DNA of 64,000 nucleotides from Alkanindiges illinoisensis (GTDB taxonomy: Bacteria; Pseudomonadota; Gammaproteobacteria; Pseudomonadales; Moraxellaceae). The first letter of the stretch is position 1; each line of letters begins with the position of its first letter. The DNA is taken from NCBI RefSeq assembly GCF_004377485.1, contig NZ_SNTY01000008.1, positions 1-64,000 on the forward strand. The letters are read 5' to 3'. A program made the translations under genes and the position numbers. Positions 30,401-37,705 of this stretch are shown piece after piece. Below the pieces are notes generated by a model. It saw nothing but the letters and a program-made list of their open reading frames with translations. It searched no databases and was not told the origin of the DNA.

Positions 30401-30525
30401 GACAGGAAATTGGGGTAAGTATTGTGGGTGGGGTATTATTTGGCACAGTACTGGCGGTATTTTATGTACCACTATTTTTTGTACTGGTCAGAAAATTATT
30501 TGCTGGAAAAACTGCAAGGGTTTAA
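27418..30525 (+). CDS. HAE1-family RND multidrug efflux transporter, AdeB/MexB-like
   Basis: HAE1 pumps use the proton gradient to expel drugs and solvents across the inner membrane as part of a tripartite system. I start at ATG 27418 (MSRFFIDRPIFAWVLAIVVM), which gives 1035 aa, the same length as AdeB. The proton-relay aspartates are in LLVDDAIVVVENVERVM, and the lysine is in STKNAILIVEFA. Twelve membrane segments and two large periplasmic loops fit the family. AGGA lies upstream but rather far (about 13 bases). No adaptor or outer-membrane channel gene adjoins, and no regulator gene is next to it, so it must borrow partners or act alone. Confidence 0.94.
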   Translation: MSRFFIDRPIFAWVLAIVVMALGALSIFTLPVERYPDIAPPTVRISANYSGASAKTVEDSVTQVLEQQIRGIDNLLYFSSTSSASGQVRISLTFAQGTDPDTAQVQVQNSISSSLNRLPQVVQQQGVTVSKSQGDSLMVIGIYDTSRKMSTVEISDYLINHVEPVLSRINGVGETNVFGSQYAMRIWLDPQKLNSYSLMPSDIRNAIEAQNTQVTAGEIGAQPAPPDQYLNVNVTALSRLQTPEQFGNIVLKAQPGGAVVYLKDVARVELGSENYSVSTGLNGFPSSGMSIDLATGANALDVADTIRSEMQQLEKQLPAGLKIAYPRDSTPFVTASIKGVVKTLIEAIILVVIVMFVFLQNWRATIIPAIAVPVVLLGTFGILAVLGLSINTLTLFAMVLAIGLLVDDAIVVVENVERVMHEQQLDARQATIESMQEITGALIGITLVLSAVFLPMAFFGGSIGVIYQQFSITIVSAMILSVLVALTLTPALCATLLKPSHQKDPHQGGFFGWFNRSFERLQHGYKNAVARMVGWPKLFMAGFIVISALVAVAYTSLPTSFLPDEDQGSLNVQFTLKEGAPLRETEQIGKQVSDYFLTKEKNNLNTVMIVLGRNFSGNGQNVGQAYVSLKHWDERSGKDNTAAAIIERANKYFKKVPDVKVNVNAPSVVRGLGQSNGFEFWLQDINNAGRDALIAAQERILNKANDNPNLRNVRMSGLEDKTQLHLNIDQSKAAIMGLSQSDINSTLSAAWGGVYVNDFIDRGRIKRVYIQGDMGSRSKPEDLAQWYVRGADGTMASFASFTTTDWIRNPQLLQRFNGISSMQINGNVAEGYSSGEAMITMQQLVNAEKGFGLAWSGLSYQEQQTTQQGIWLYIGSIAFIFLCLAALYESWTIPTAVMLVIPLGVLGAVLFTKLAGFSNDIYFQVAILATIGLSTKNAILIVEFAAAAQDKGSSILEAALEGARLRLRPIIMTSLAFVAGVIPLVFSAGAGAVSRQEIGVSIVGGVLFGTVLAVFYVPLFFVLVRKLFAGKTARV

Positions 30526-30554
30526 AAACTGGAACTTGAGCAGAAAAAGCGGGT

Positions 30555-30589
30555 AAAGATGGTCAACCAGAAACAGGTTGGCCATCTTT
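30555..30589. terminator. hairpin between convergent RND pump and small hypothetical gene
   Basis: Fourteen-base arms (30555-30568 and 30576-30589) with one G-T pair and a seven-base loop lie between two convergent genes. No long T-run follows. Confidence 0.55.
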
Positions 30590-30592
30590 AGC

Positions 30593-30883
30593 TTAACCCG
30601 CCTGATCCAGTTCGCAAAACCACAGGTAATCAGTGTCATTGCTGTCTTCTGCATGGCAATGGTTGCTTTCATCATTGAGAAATACACCGTGATCCTGTGC
30701 CTGCGTAACCCGGGGAAACCAGTAGACTTGACCTTGCGGATTAAAACTGGTGGCAGCATTGGGATAGGGTGCTAAACCCAATTCTGCGGTGATGGCACGG
30801 TTGTCATCCAGCGTAACTACCAGAAGTTCGGTATTTGGGTCACGGTCGGGATTAATATTACGGATAATTAAAGCCACTGACAT
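30593..30883 (-). CDS. unrecognised 96-aa protein
   Basis: I do not recognise this protein. It begins MSVALIIRNINPDRDPNTEL and looks like a small soluble alpha/beta protein, with aromatic-rich GQVYWFPRVTQAQDHGVFL and an acidic, cysteine-containing C-terminus (HCHAEDSNDTDYLWFCEL). ATG 30883 is chosen because GAGAG lies about seven bases upstream; ATG 30889 is in frame. Codon use resembles core genes nearby. It is convergent with the RND pump. Whether it is real would be settled by conservation. Confidence 0.55.
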   Translation of the reverse strand: MSVALIIRNINPDRDPNTELLVVTLDDNRAITAELGLAPYPNAATSFNPQGQVYWFPRVTQAQDHGVFLNDESNHCHAEDSNDTDYLWFCELDQAG

Positions 30884-31337
30884 GATCATGCTCTCAAGCT
30901 GTATAACAGATAACCATTTTAAGAGATTATGGCTAAAAAAAAAGCTTGAAACGTCTTAACCTGTCGCCAATAACTTTAATTATTAGCTTTAAGCCTAATA
31001 GAAACTACAAAAGACAGGAAATAAATTTGAAAATTCTTTTAGATTATATACTTAGCCACATGGGATTTTTACTCTATGGATCTAGTATTACAGATCAGTA
31101 TTTAAAAAATCCACCTCTAAATCTATATAAAATATTAATATATTTTAAATCTGCAAGCTCATTAAGCGTTTAGGCCAGACGCTCAACTTTTTAGTAATGA
31201 AGTAAATGCTGTTAAAGATATGACTGGAAAGTTGGGGATAAGCAGATTTTTAAAGTTTACTAAGGACAATAAAAAACCCCTAAGTTCTGTAAAATAAGGG
31301 GTTTTCGTACTACATTGGACTGTAGTGAACTATAATT
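30884..31337. other. AT-rich gap before tRNA-Ser
   Basis: A 75-codon frame at 30946-31173 is AT-rich and lacks a ribosome binding site, so I do not call it. The terminator at 31273-31305 is the only clear element. Confidence 0.45.
31273..31305 (-). terminator. terminator downstream of tRNA-Ser
   Basis: AAAACCCCT (31273-31281) pairs with AGGGGTTTT (31297-31305). On the minus strand a T-run follows. Confidence 0.75.
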
Positions 31338-31425
31338 TGGCGGAAGCGGTGAGATTCGAACTCACGAACCCTTGCGGGTCGCCGGTTTTCAAGACCGGTG
31401 CATTCAACCACTCTGCCACGCTTCC
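31338..31425 (-). tRNA. tRNA-Ser (anticodon TGA)
   Basis: The minus strand forms a class II tRNA of 88 bases. The acceptor arm GGAAGCG pairs with CGCTTCC, then G and an encoded CCA end the molecule. The anticodon loop CTTGAAA reads TGA, which decodes UCA and other Ser codons. A long variable arm lies between anticodon and T arms. The T loop TTCGAATC is normal. Confidence 0.95.
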
Positions 31426-31517
31426 AGTGGTTGCAAAGAATACAGGGTGTTATTTAAAAAAACAATTATTTTTAGTCAGAAAATCTTGCCAAGTGCACAG
31501 CTTTTAAGCAAATAGCG

Positions 31518-32081
31518 TTAAAATATTCCACCCAGCCAGCGAATCAGGGCAAATAGTGTAAAGCCAAACCATACCAGAATAATGATGCCCAGAATATCGG
31601 GAATACGCAGCCACAGCCAGCTTACTACCGAATTACGCCAGAATGCTGAAGTCTGCTGTCGTTGTTCGAGCTTGCGATGCAAAAAAGGATGGACGATATG
31701 ATCATCATTCTGCAAACCATGCACATCACGCAAATGCGTATGTACAATGCCCAGCGCTTTACGGCTGGGGCGAATAAATACATCCATCACATCACCCACC
31801 ACGGGGACAAAACCAACGGTGACATCCAGCAATGCAAGGCGTACTGCAGGCATGAGCTTGTGCATTGGCACACCAGCTTGCCATGCCTTAAAAATGGCAA
31901 AAGATGCCAAACCTAAGCCTGCCAGATCGCCCACCACTGGAATGGTGCCCAAGGCTGCATCAGCGCCAATGCCTTGTCGGGTAAACGGGATACGCACCAG
32001 ACTGTCCAGAATATTGGCATAACTGGCCAGTTGCCGTTCCAGTGCTATGGCTTGCTGTTTGGTCAGTGGTTGCCGCTGCAT
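31518..32081 (-). CDS. DUF4112 membrane protein
   Basis: The function of DUF4112 proteins is unknown. The 187-aa sequence has the family pattern: LDSLVRIPFTRQGIGADAALG near residue 26, then IPVVGDLAGLGLASFAIF, and a second VGFVPVVGDVMDVF repeat near 85-105. The C-terminus has a membrane helix (IPDILGIIILVWFGFTLFAL, about residues 160-179). It is a small inner-membrane protein with a paired GDxxD-like glycine-rich motif. It stands between tRNA-Ser and the 98-bp repeat, with no operon partner on the same strand nearby. Confidence 0.8.
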   Translation of the reverse strand: MQRQPLTKQQAIALERQLASYANILDSLVRIPFTRQGIGADAALGTIPVVGDLAGLGLASFAIFKAWQAGVPMHKLMPAVRLALLDVTVGFVPVVGDVMDVFIRPSRKALGIVHTHLRDVHGLQNDDHIVHPFLHRKLEQRQQTSAFWRNSVVSWLWLRIPDILGIIILVWFGFTLFALIRWLGGIF

Positions 32082-32105
32082 GGTAGTTTTCCAAAATTTT
32101 TATTC

Positions 32106-32203
32106 ACTAGACTTCTTTCATAAGTTGTACCAACTCGCCTTCGACAGGCTCAGGCAGCGTTGGTTGAGCTTGTCGAAACCAGACTTATGCAAGAGATCTA
32201 CTA
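32106..32203 (+). mobile_element. 98-bp MITE-like element, copy A
   Basis: Identical to the reverse complement of 35254-35351. It has imperfect terminal inverted repeats (TAGACTTCTTTCATAAGT at one end, TAGATCTCTTGCATAAGT at the other) and an inner dyad built on TTCGACAGGCTCA and TGAGCTTGTCGAA. It encodes nothing and probably moves with a full-length transposase elsewhere. Confidence 0.8.
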
Positions 32204-32306
32204 TAACCTAGGGACGAATACATTATCCGGTTAGTTATACATTTGTTTTTTAGCAAGATTGTAAGAGTAATCAGGCCTGTCTAGTTCTATGACTGCCATA
32301 AAAAAA

Positions 32307-32333
32307 GCCTGCCTTACAAGAGATAAGACAGGC
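32307..32333 (-). terminator. terminator after gcd
   Basis: GCCTG/CAGGC and CTTA/TAAG pair around a mismatch. On the minus strand seven T follow the stem. Confidence 0.8.
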
Positions 32334-32361
32334 GTTGGAGTAACCTTTAAATTAGACTGGT

Positions 32362-34908
32362 TTAGGTTTTTGGCAATTTGTAGGCATATACATAATCGCC
32401 TTTACGAGTGCCCAGTGAACCATGCCCTCCAGCCATCACCAGAACATACTGCCGGCCATCCTTTCCAGCATAGGTCATGGGTGTGGTTTGTGCTCCGGCA
32501 GGCAGGCGGCCCCGCCACAGCTCTTTTCCGCTTTTCATGTCATAGGCACGTAGGTACTGGTCGAGCGTACCACTTAAGAAGCCTACACTGCCAGCGGTTG
32601 TAATGGTGCCGCCCAGACTGGGTACACCCATTTTAAAGAATAGTGGTAAAGGTGAGTTATCACGCACGGTGCCATTTTTGTGCATCCAGATTTTTTTGCC
32701 GGTGGTGAGGTCAATGGCAGCAATATAACCCCATGCAGGTGCCTGACAGGGTAAGCCGGTTGGTGAAATAAAAGGTTCGAGAATTACGCCAAAAGGTGCG
32801 CCCTTATTAGGTTGTACGCCTTCAACTTCACTTTTGCGTGCTGCACCGTTGGCCACTGCTTCACGCGGTACCAGTTTGGATTTAAACGCCATAAAGTTGG
32901 GGTTTACAAAGGCAATCTGACGTACCGGATCAACTGAAATACCCCCCCAGTCAAACACTCCAAAGTTGCCCGGGTAAACCAACGAACCACGCAAGGACGG
33001 CGGCGTGTAAATACCTTCATAATTCATGGAGCGATACTGGATACGGCAAGTGAGCTGGTCAAATGGCGTGCCGCCCCACATGTCTTTTTCCGACATTTTG
33101 GGTACAAAGTTAATGGCAGAAATAGGCTGAGTGGGGGAGTAATATTCACCACTGGCCAATACTTCCTTTTCATGACCTTGCGGTACAGGCATTTCCTTAA
33201 CGGGATAAACGGGCTTACCGGTCAGGCGATTTAATACATAAATACTGCCTTGCTTGGTAGAGGCCATCAATGCAGGTTGCACACCTTGCGCCGTTTTGAT
33301 ATCAATCAAAGTCGGCTGGCCACCAACATCCATATCCCACAGGTCGTGATGCGTCATCTGGAACGTCCAGCGTACCTGTCCAGTAGCAATATCCAGTGCA
33401 GTTACGCCAGCACTATAAGTTTCAGATGCCTTGGTGCGCTTACCGCCCCACTGGTCAGGCATCTGGTTACCCATTGGCAGGTACAGCAGGCCGTTTTTCT
33501 CATCAACTGCGGTAACCGACCACATGTTGGGGGAGTTACGGGTATAAATACCATTCGCAGCAATGGGTGCAGTCTGGGTTGGATTACCGCTATCCCAGTT
33601 CCAGACCAGATGGCCGTCATGCACATCATAGGCGCGGATCACGCCTGAAGGCTCATCGGTAGACAGGTTATCAGTCACATGACCGCCAATAATGACCAGA
33701 TCACGGGTAACGGCTGGTGGTGAAGTTGAGTAATAGCCGCCAGCTGTAAAGCTGCCCATGTTGGCAGTTAAGTCTACGCTGCCATCCTTGCCAAATTCAC
33801 GGCACATCTGGCCTGTATCAGCGTTAATGGCAATCAGGCGGGTATCCGCAGTGGGTACAAAAATCCGCTTACTACAGGTAGTTTTTGCAGTATTGGTGAC
33901 ATTGGCGGATGCAGGCGTTACTGTGGTGACCAGCGAATCAGCATTGATGGCAACGGGTGAGGAATTACCGATATTTGCGGTTGCGCTAGCTGTAGTATTT
34001 GAAGCTGCGGGAGTAGCGTTAGCAGGAATTTTGATGCCGCTGGTTTGCTGTGCATATTCGGCATCGTCATGGTAGGCCACACCACGACAGGTCATGTGCG
34101 CCCAATTTTTAAAAGTTCCAGCGCGCTGGGTACTCAGTTGCGGGTCAAAACGCCAGATTTCCTTACCAGTATCCGGGTCAAGCGCAATAACCTTGCTATG
34201 CGGCGTGCAGACATACAGTTTACCATTGACTTTCAATGGGGTATTTTCTGCAGTGGTTTCATGCGGGTCATTCTCACCCGGCACATCACCAATGCGATAT
34301 TTCCACGCTACTTCCAGCTTTTGCACATTCTCCGGGGTAATCTGTGCTAATGGCGAATAACGGTCACCAAAGGCAGTGCGCCCATAAGATTGCCAGTCAC
34401 CTGCGGGCTGTGTAGGAGCAGTACTGGTCATATCAGTGCTATTGCGCGCTAAGGTACCTTTGAGTGAATATTTATCCTGATCCATAAACTGGCTAATCAG
34501 CGCCGAACCACCGGCCAGCAGTAACCCGATGCTTAGGATGCCAGTGTGTACAGGTGAGGTACTGGGCGTTAACAACGGTTTGCGAAACCACGGTAGAATC
34601 AGCAAAAGGCCAAGGCCAAACCAGAGTGCCAGCCGGGGAACCAGTTGCCACCAGTCCAGCCCCATTTCTGACCAGGCCCAAATGGTACTCATGATTAAAA
34701 ACAGGCCATATAAGCCCAGAGCCGATGCGTTTCGCCATAGCAGCAACAGGCCAGCAATACCCACAGCAAGACCGGCTGGCAAGTAATACCATGAACCGCC
34801 CAGCATCAGCAGCTTAATGCCACCAAAAACCAGTGCAAGGCCACTCAGCAATAAAATAACCCCGATAATACGGGGCAGTACTGGATGGCCAGTGGAAGCA
34901 GGAATCAT
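32362..34908 (-). CDS. gcd: membrane-bound PQQ-dependent glucose dehydrogenase
   Basis: Gcd oxidises glucose or related aldoses to lactones on the periplasmic side and passes electrons to ubiquinone, using pyrroloquinoline quinone. The 848-aa protein has about five N-terminal membrane segments (residues 12-138), then an eight-bladed PQQ propeller starting DWQSYGRTAFGDRYSPLAQI and ending GDYVYAYKLPKT. Conserved blocks are TTAENTPLKVNGKLYVCTPHS, TMGSGVI-type SGVIRAYD, HHDLWDMDVGGQPTL and AGGHGSLGTRKGDY. An Ala/Thr/Asn-rich insertion of about 45 residues (around 284-343) is absent from E. coli Gcd. A GAGG site precedes the ATG at 34908. The gene lies between two inverted 98-bp elements and 11 bases after a truncated transposase frame. 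No pqq genes are in the window. Confidence 0.93.
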   Translation of the reverse strand: MIPASTGHPVLPRIIGVILLLSGLALVFGGIKLLMLGGSWYYLPAGLAVGIAGLLLLWRNASALGLYGLFLIMSTIWAWSEMGLDWWQLVPRLALWFGLGLLLILPWFRKPLLTPSTSPVHTGILSIGLLLAGGSALISQFMDQDKYSLKGTLARNSTDMTSTAPTQPAGDWQSYGRTAFGDRYSPLAQITPENVQKLEVAWKYRIGDVPGENDPHETTAENTPLKVNGKLYVCTPHSKVIALDPDTGKEIWRFDPQLSTQRAGTFKNWAHMTCRGVAYHDDAEYAQQTSGIKIPANATPAASNTTASATANIGNSSPVAINADSLVTTVTPASANVTNTAKTTCSKRIFVPTADTRLIAINADTGQMCREFGKDGSVDLTANMGSFTAGGYYSTSPPAVTRDLVIIGGHVTDNLSTDEPSGVIRAYDVHDGHLVWNWDSGNPTQTAPIAANGIYTRNSPNMWSVTAVDEKNGLLYLPMGNQMPDQWGGKRTKASETYSAGVTALDIATGQVRWTFQMTHHDLWDMDVGGQPTLIDIKTAQGVQPALMASTKQGSIYVLNRLTGKPVYPVKEMPVPQGHEKEVLASGEYYSPTQPISAINFVPKMSEKDMWGGTPFDQLTCRIQYRSMNYEGIYTPPSLRGSLVYPGNFGVFDWGGISVDPVRQIAFVNPNFMAFKSKLVPREAVANGAARKSEVEGVQPNKGAPFGVILEPFISPTGLPCQAPAWGYIAAIDLTTGKKIWMHKNGTVRDNSPLPLFFKMGVPSLGGTITTAGSVGFLSGTLDQYLRAYDMKSGKELWRGRLPAGAQTTPMTYAGKDGRQYVLVMAGGHGSLGTRKGDYVYAYKLPKT

Positions 34909-34919
34909 TGTTTACCTCG

Positions 34920-35132
34920 CTAAAGTTGAGGATTTGAATGATGCCGTCTTCGAGCTAATTTATGGGCATGTTTGGCAAAATAGCCATTTCTCGCTCGATT
35001 ACGTTTGATTTCTCTGGAAATAGTGGAAGGTGAACGATTCAATCTCCAGGCGATATAACGTTTAGAAAAACCTTCACGTAATAATGTATAAATCTGATAT
35101 CTTTCTTCTTGAGTAAGATGAGTATAGTTCAT
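34920..35132 (-). pseudogene. N-terminal remnant of IS30-family transposase
   Basis: The 70-aa frame begins MNYTHLTQEERYQIYTLLRE and continues with the helix-turn-helix ending RSPSTISREIKRNRARNGYF, the diagnostic IS30 DNA-binding start. The catalytic DDE part is missing: the frame stops shortly after the HTH. It is on the same strand as gcd and ends 11 bases before the gcd start codon. Confidence 0.85.
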
Positions 35133-35230
35133 GATGCAACTTTGACTTTGGTCGGTCGGAAGCAGAATGCTAGCTCATCTTGCTTCCTTCCAATAAATTA
35201 ATCTCTGTTGCACTTCATTTGAGAATCTAA
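34920..35230 (-). mobile_element. 5' remnant of an IS30-family insertion sequence
   Basis: The left terminal repeat is read at 35206-35230 (TGTTGCACTTCATTTGAGAA and on), which matches IS30-type ends as I remember them. It is followed by a short leader and the truncated transposase. The right half, including the other terminal repeat, is gone; the break is at or just before the gcd leader. Confidence 0.7.
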
Positions 35231-35253
35231 ATATTAAAAAATAATAAGGAAGC

Positions 35254-35351
35254 TAGTAGATCTCTTGCATAAGTCTGGTTTCGACAAGCTCAACCAACGC
35301 TGCCTGAGCCTGTCGAAGGCGAGTTGGTACAACTTATGAAAGAAGTCTAGT
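35254..35351 (-). mobile_element. 98-bp MITE-like element, copy B
   Basis: Exact inverted copy of 32106-32203. It lies next to the IS30 remnant. The pair encloses gcd and the remnant in a 3.2-kb segment and could support inversion by recombination. Confidence 0.8.
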
Positions 35352-35386
35352 ACAGTGCAAAATTAGACCGGTTTATAGATGAGTAA

Positions 35387-36775
35387 TCATTCCGGTGCGG
35401 TAATGGAAGGATTGGCAGCATTTGCGGTACTCTTAAACATTAAAATCACGGCAAGGCCGCCCAGCATGGAGCGGGACAACTGAATGGTTCCCTGCAATTG
35501 CTGCACCGCCTGATGCACAATCGCAAGCCCCAGACCACTGCCAATAATATCCTGTGCATTATTAAGGCGATAAAAACGCTGGAATACATTCTGGTATTCA
35601 CTTTCATCAATGCCGGGGCCACTGTCTTCAATAATCAGGGTGGTTTGCTGGCTCTGTTCCTTGAGGCTAATGCTAATCAGGCCACCTTTAGGAGTATATT
35701 TAATCGCATTGTCCACAATATTCATCACAATGGAATTAAGCTGGTCAGGCCGCGCCATAATCCAGCTTTTTTCAAAGTCGGTGATGTACAGGTTTAGCTG
35801 CTTTTTTTCAAGGCTGGGATAAAGCTGCTCAATACAGCTTTTTACCAGTGCTGATAGTTCAACAGGCTGCTTGCCTGATTCATGCCCCAACTTTTCCTGA
35901 TGTGCCAGTGACATCATCTGATTAACCAGTAGTTGCAGGCGTTGCAGGCGTTCTTCCAGTTCGCTAAACATTTGCTGCTCATGGGGCTGTAAGTGGCCAC
36001 TACTCATCAGCTCATTTTTAAAAATTTGCAAATGTAGATTCAGCGCGGTGAGGGGCGTTCGTAGTTCATGGGCAGCATTGGCTATAAACTGCTGCTGCTG
36101 AATCTGAAACTGGTGCGCACGCTCAAATAACTGGTTTAGGGCATTTACCAGCGAATTCAGTTCGGTTGAAGAAGGGCTGGTGGCCAGTGGCCCAAAAAAG
36201 TTGGGTTCACGCTTTTGAATTTCCTGTTCCAGAGAGCGAAGTGGTTTTAAGCTATTGAGCAGAAAAACAAACAGCGCAATAATCGCCAGTGGGGAAATGA
36301 TCAGGTAAGGCAATAAAATCTGGCTGGTGAGCTTTAACACATAGGCATTGATATGGCTGTGCAACACACTGACCTGAATCACTGAATTGTTGTTGGTATT
36401 TGGGCTGCTGGCATTTAAGTAATACGTATCAATATGGTCGTTTTTGAGTTCTTCGGCAATAAAGCCGGAAACCTGATTACAGGCGGCTGCAATCACAGGC
36501 GTTACAGGCTGGCGGCAATTTTTCTGCTCAATACGGATAATGGTGGTGACTTCACCAATTTTGTAGCGGCCCTGATAAGACCGTACATTGGCACCGCGTA
36601 GTTCCCGCTCCAGCAAAATGCCTACACGTTCAATCTTGTAATAGACTTTTTGTTCGTACTCAGACTTGGTGGTGTTGTAGGCAAAAATAAAAATAATTAA
36701 AAACAGCACCAGCACCAGTGCTGCAAACAAAAACAGGATACGGTTGACAAGAGAGAATAAATGCGTTTTTCTCAT
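35387..36775 (-). CDS. two-component sensor histidine kinase (QseC/PmrB-like)
   Basis: Sensor kinase of the EnvZ/QseC class. The 462-aa product, started at ATG 36775 with AGG seven bases upstream (GTG 36802 is the alternative), has two membrane helices (about residues 12-33 and 152-174) flanking a periplasmic domain, a HAMP-like linker, the phospho-acceptor H236 in ANAAHELRTPLTAL, and the ATPase boxes NIVDNAIKYTP, DSGPGIDE and GSGLGLAIV. It lies 86 bases after the response regulator gene on the same strand, which suggests a classical pair. The signal is unknown; it sits next to gcd but nothing in the sequence links them. Confidence 0.92.
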   Translation of the reverse strand: MRKTHLFSLVNRILFLFAALVLVLFLIIFIFAYNTTKSEYEQKVYYKIERVGILLERELRGANVRSYQGRYKIGEVTTIIRIEQKNCRQPVTPVIAAACNQVSGFIAEELKNDHIDTYYLNASSPNTNNNSVIQVSVLHSHINAYVLKLTSQILLPYLIISPLAIIALFVFLLNSLKPLRSLEQEIQKREPNFFGPLATSPSSTELNSLVNALNQLFERAHQFQIQQQQFIANAAHELRTPLTALNLHLQIFKNELMSSGHLQPHEQQMFSELEERLQRLQLLVNQMMSLAHQEKLGHESGKQPVELSALVKSCIEQLYPSLEKKQLNLYITDFEKSWIMARPDQLNSIVMNIVDNAIKYTPKGGLISISLKEQSQQTTLIIEDSGPGIDESEYQNVFQRFYRLNNAQDIIGSGLGLAIVHQAVQQLQGTIQLSRSMLGGLAVILMFKSTANAANPSITAPE

Positions 36776-36861
36776 GGCTTGCCTATCCTGTCCGCTGAAC
36801 ACTTTTTAGCTGAAAACCCGTCATTTGTCTGGCTGTAACCAGCATGCTGCAATGCAAACAA

Positions 36862-37524
36862 TTACTGGTCAAGGTTGCCAATCTTGTAACCCAGCCCGCG
36901 AATAGTCTTGATAAAGTTTTTGCCCAGTTTCTGGCGAATATTGTGAATATGTACTTCCACCGTATTACTTTGCAAAATATCCTGTTTTTCAGAAATCTTT
37001 TGCTCCAGCTGCTCACGTGAAAAAATGCAGTTGGGCGTGGCAGCCAGCGTTTCAATAATCGACCATTCCTTGGCAGATACTTCAATTAATTGGTCATTTT
37101 TATACACTGCATGTGCTGCCGGAATAATCTTGATGTCACCCAGCATATATTCAGTCTGGGTGGCACCTTTGGCACGACGTAGCAAGGCGCGAATACGTGC
37201 TAGCAGTTCATCAATATGATACGGCTTGACCAGATAATCATCAGCACCCTGTTCCAGACCGGATACGCGGTCTTCCACATTGTCACGTGCGGTTAAAATC
37301 AGGATTGGCAGGTCGCTCACCTTACGGATGCGCTGCAGCACCTGTGTGCCATCCAGGCCGGGCAGACCCAGATCCAGCAGCACAAACTCATAGTCGTGGT
37401 TATCAAACAATTGCAGGGCCTGAGTACCGGTTTTGGCCCAGTGCACATTAAATCCTGCCTGTTTTAACAGCACACAGGTGGATTCACCAATCATGCTGTC
37501 ATCTTCAACAAATAATAAAGTCAT
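36862..37524 (-). CDS. OmpR/QseB-family response regulator
   Basis: The 220-aa protein has a receiver domain (MTLLFVEDDSMIG..., phospho-acceptor D51 in LLDLGLPGLDG, conserved Lys in YLVKPYHIDEL) and a C-terminal winged-helix domain (residues about 125-220) ending TIRGLGYKIG. The kinase gene follows, so they form a two-component operon with the regulator first. Only the kinase is downstream, so the targets cannot be inferred. Confidence 0.93.
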   Translation of the reverse strand: MTLLFVEDDSMIGESTCVLLKQAGFNVHWAKTGTQALQLFDNHDYEFVLLDLGLPGLDGTQVLQRIRKVSDLPILILTARDNVEDRVSGLEQGADDYLVKPYHIDELLARIRALLRRAKGATQTEYMLGDIKIIPAAHAVYKNDQLIEVSAKEWSIIETLAATPNCIFSREQLEQKISEKQDILQSNTVEVHIHNIRQKLGKNFIKTIRGLGYKIGNLDQ

Positions 37525-37705
37525 GGTGTGATAACAATAAAATAAATAAAAGACCTGAGTTTCATCATACCTGAGTTTGCCAGGCAGGTTTGCTTATTTG
37601 GACGTTTTTTATTATAAAACCTAGGCAATAAAAATGGATAAATGTGGTGTGGATGCGCAAAAGTAGCATGCCACCATTTTCTCGTCATTATGGAGTGTGC
37701 TGCAC

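Noticed and set aside
30946-31173. 75-codon frame in AT-rich DNA before tRNA-Ser
   Set aside because: No ribosome binding site and no domain; composition alone can produce it.
36776-36802. GTG start of the sensor kinase at 36802
   Set aside because: The ATG at 36775 has a better ribosome binding site and begins at the usual place before the first membrane helix.
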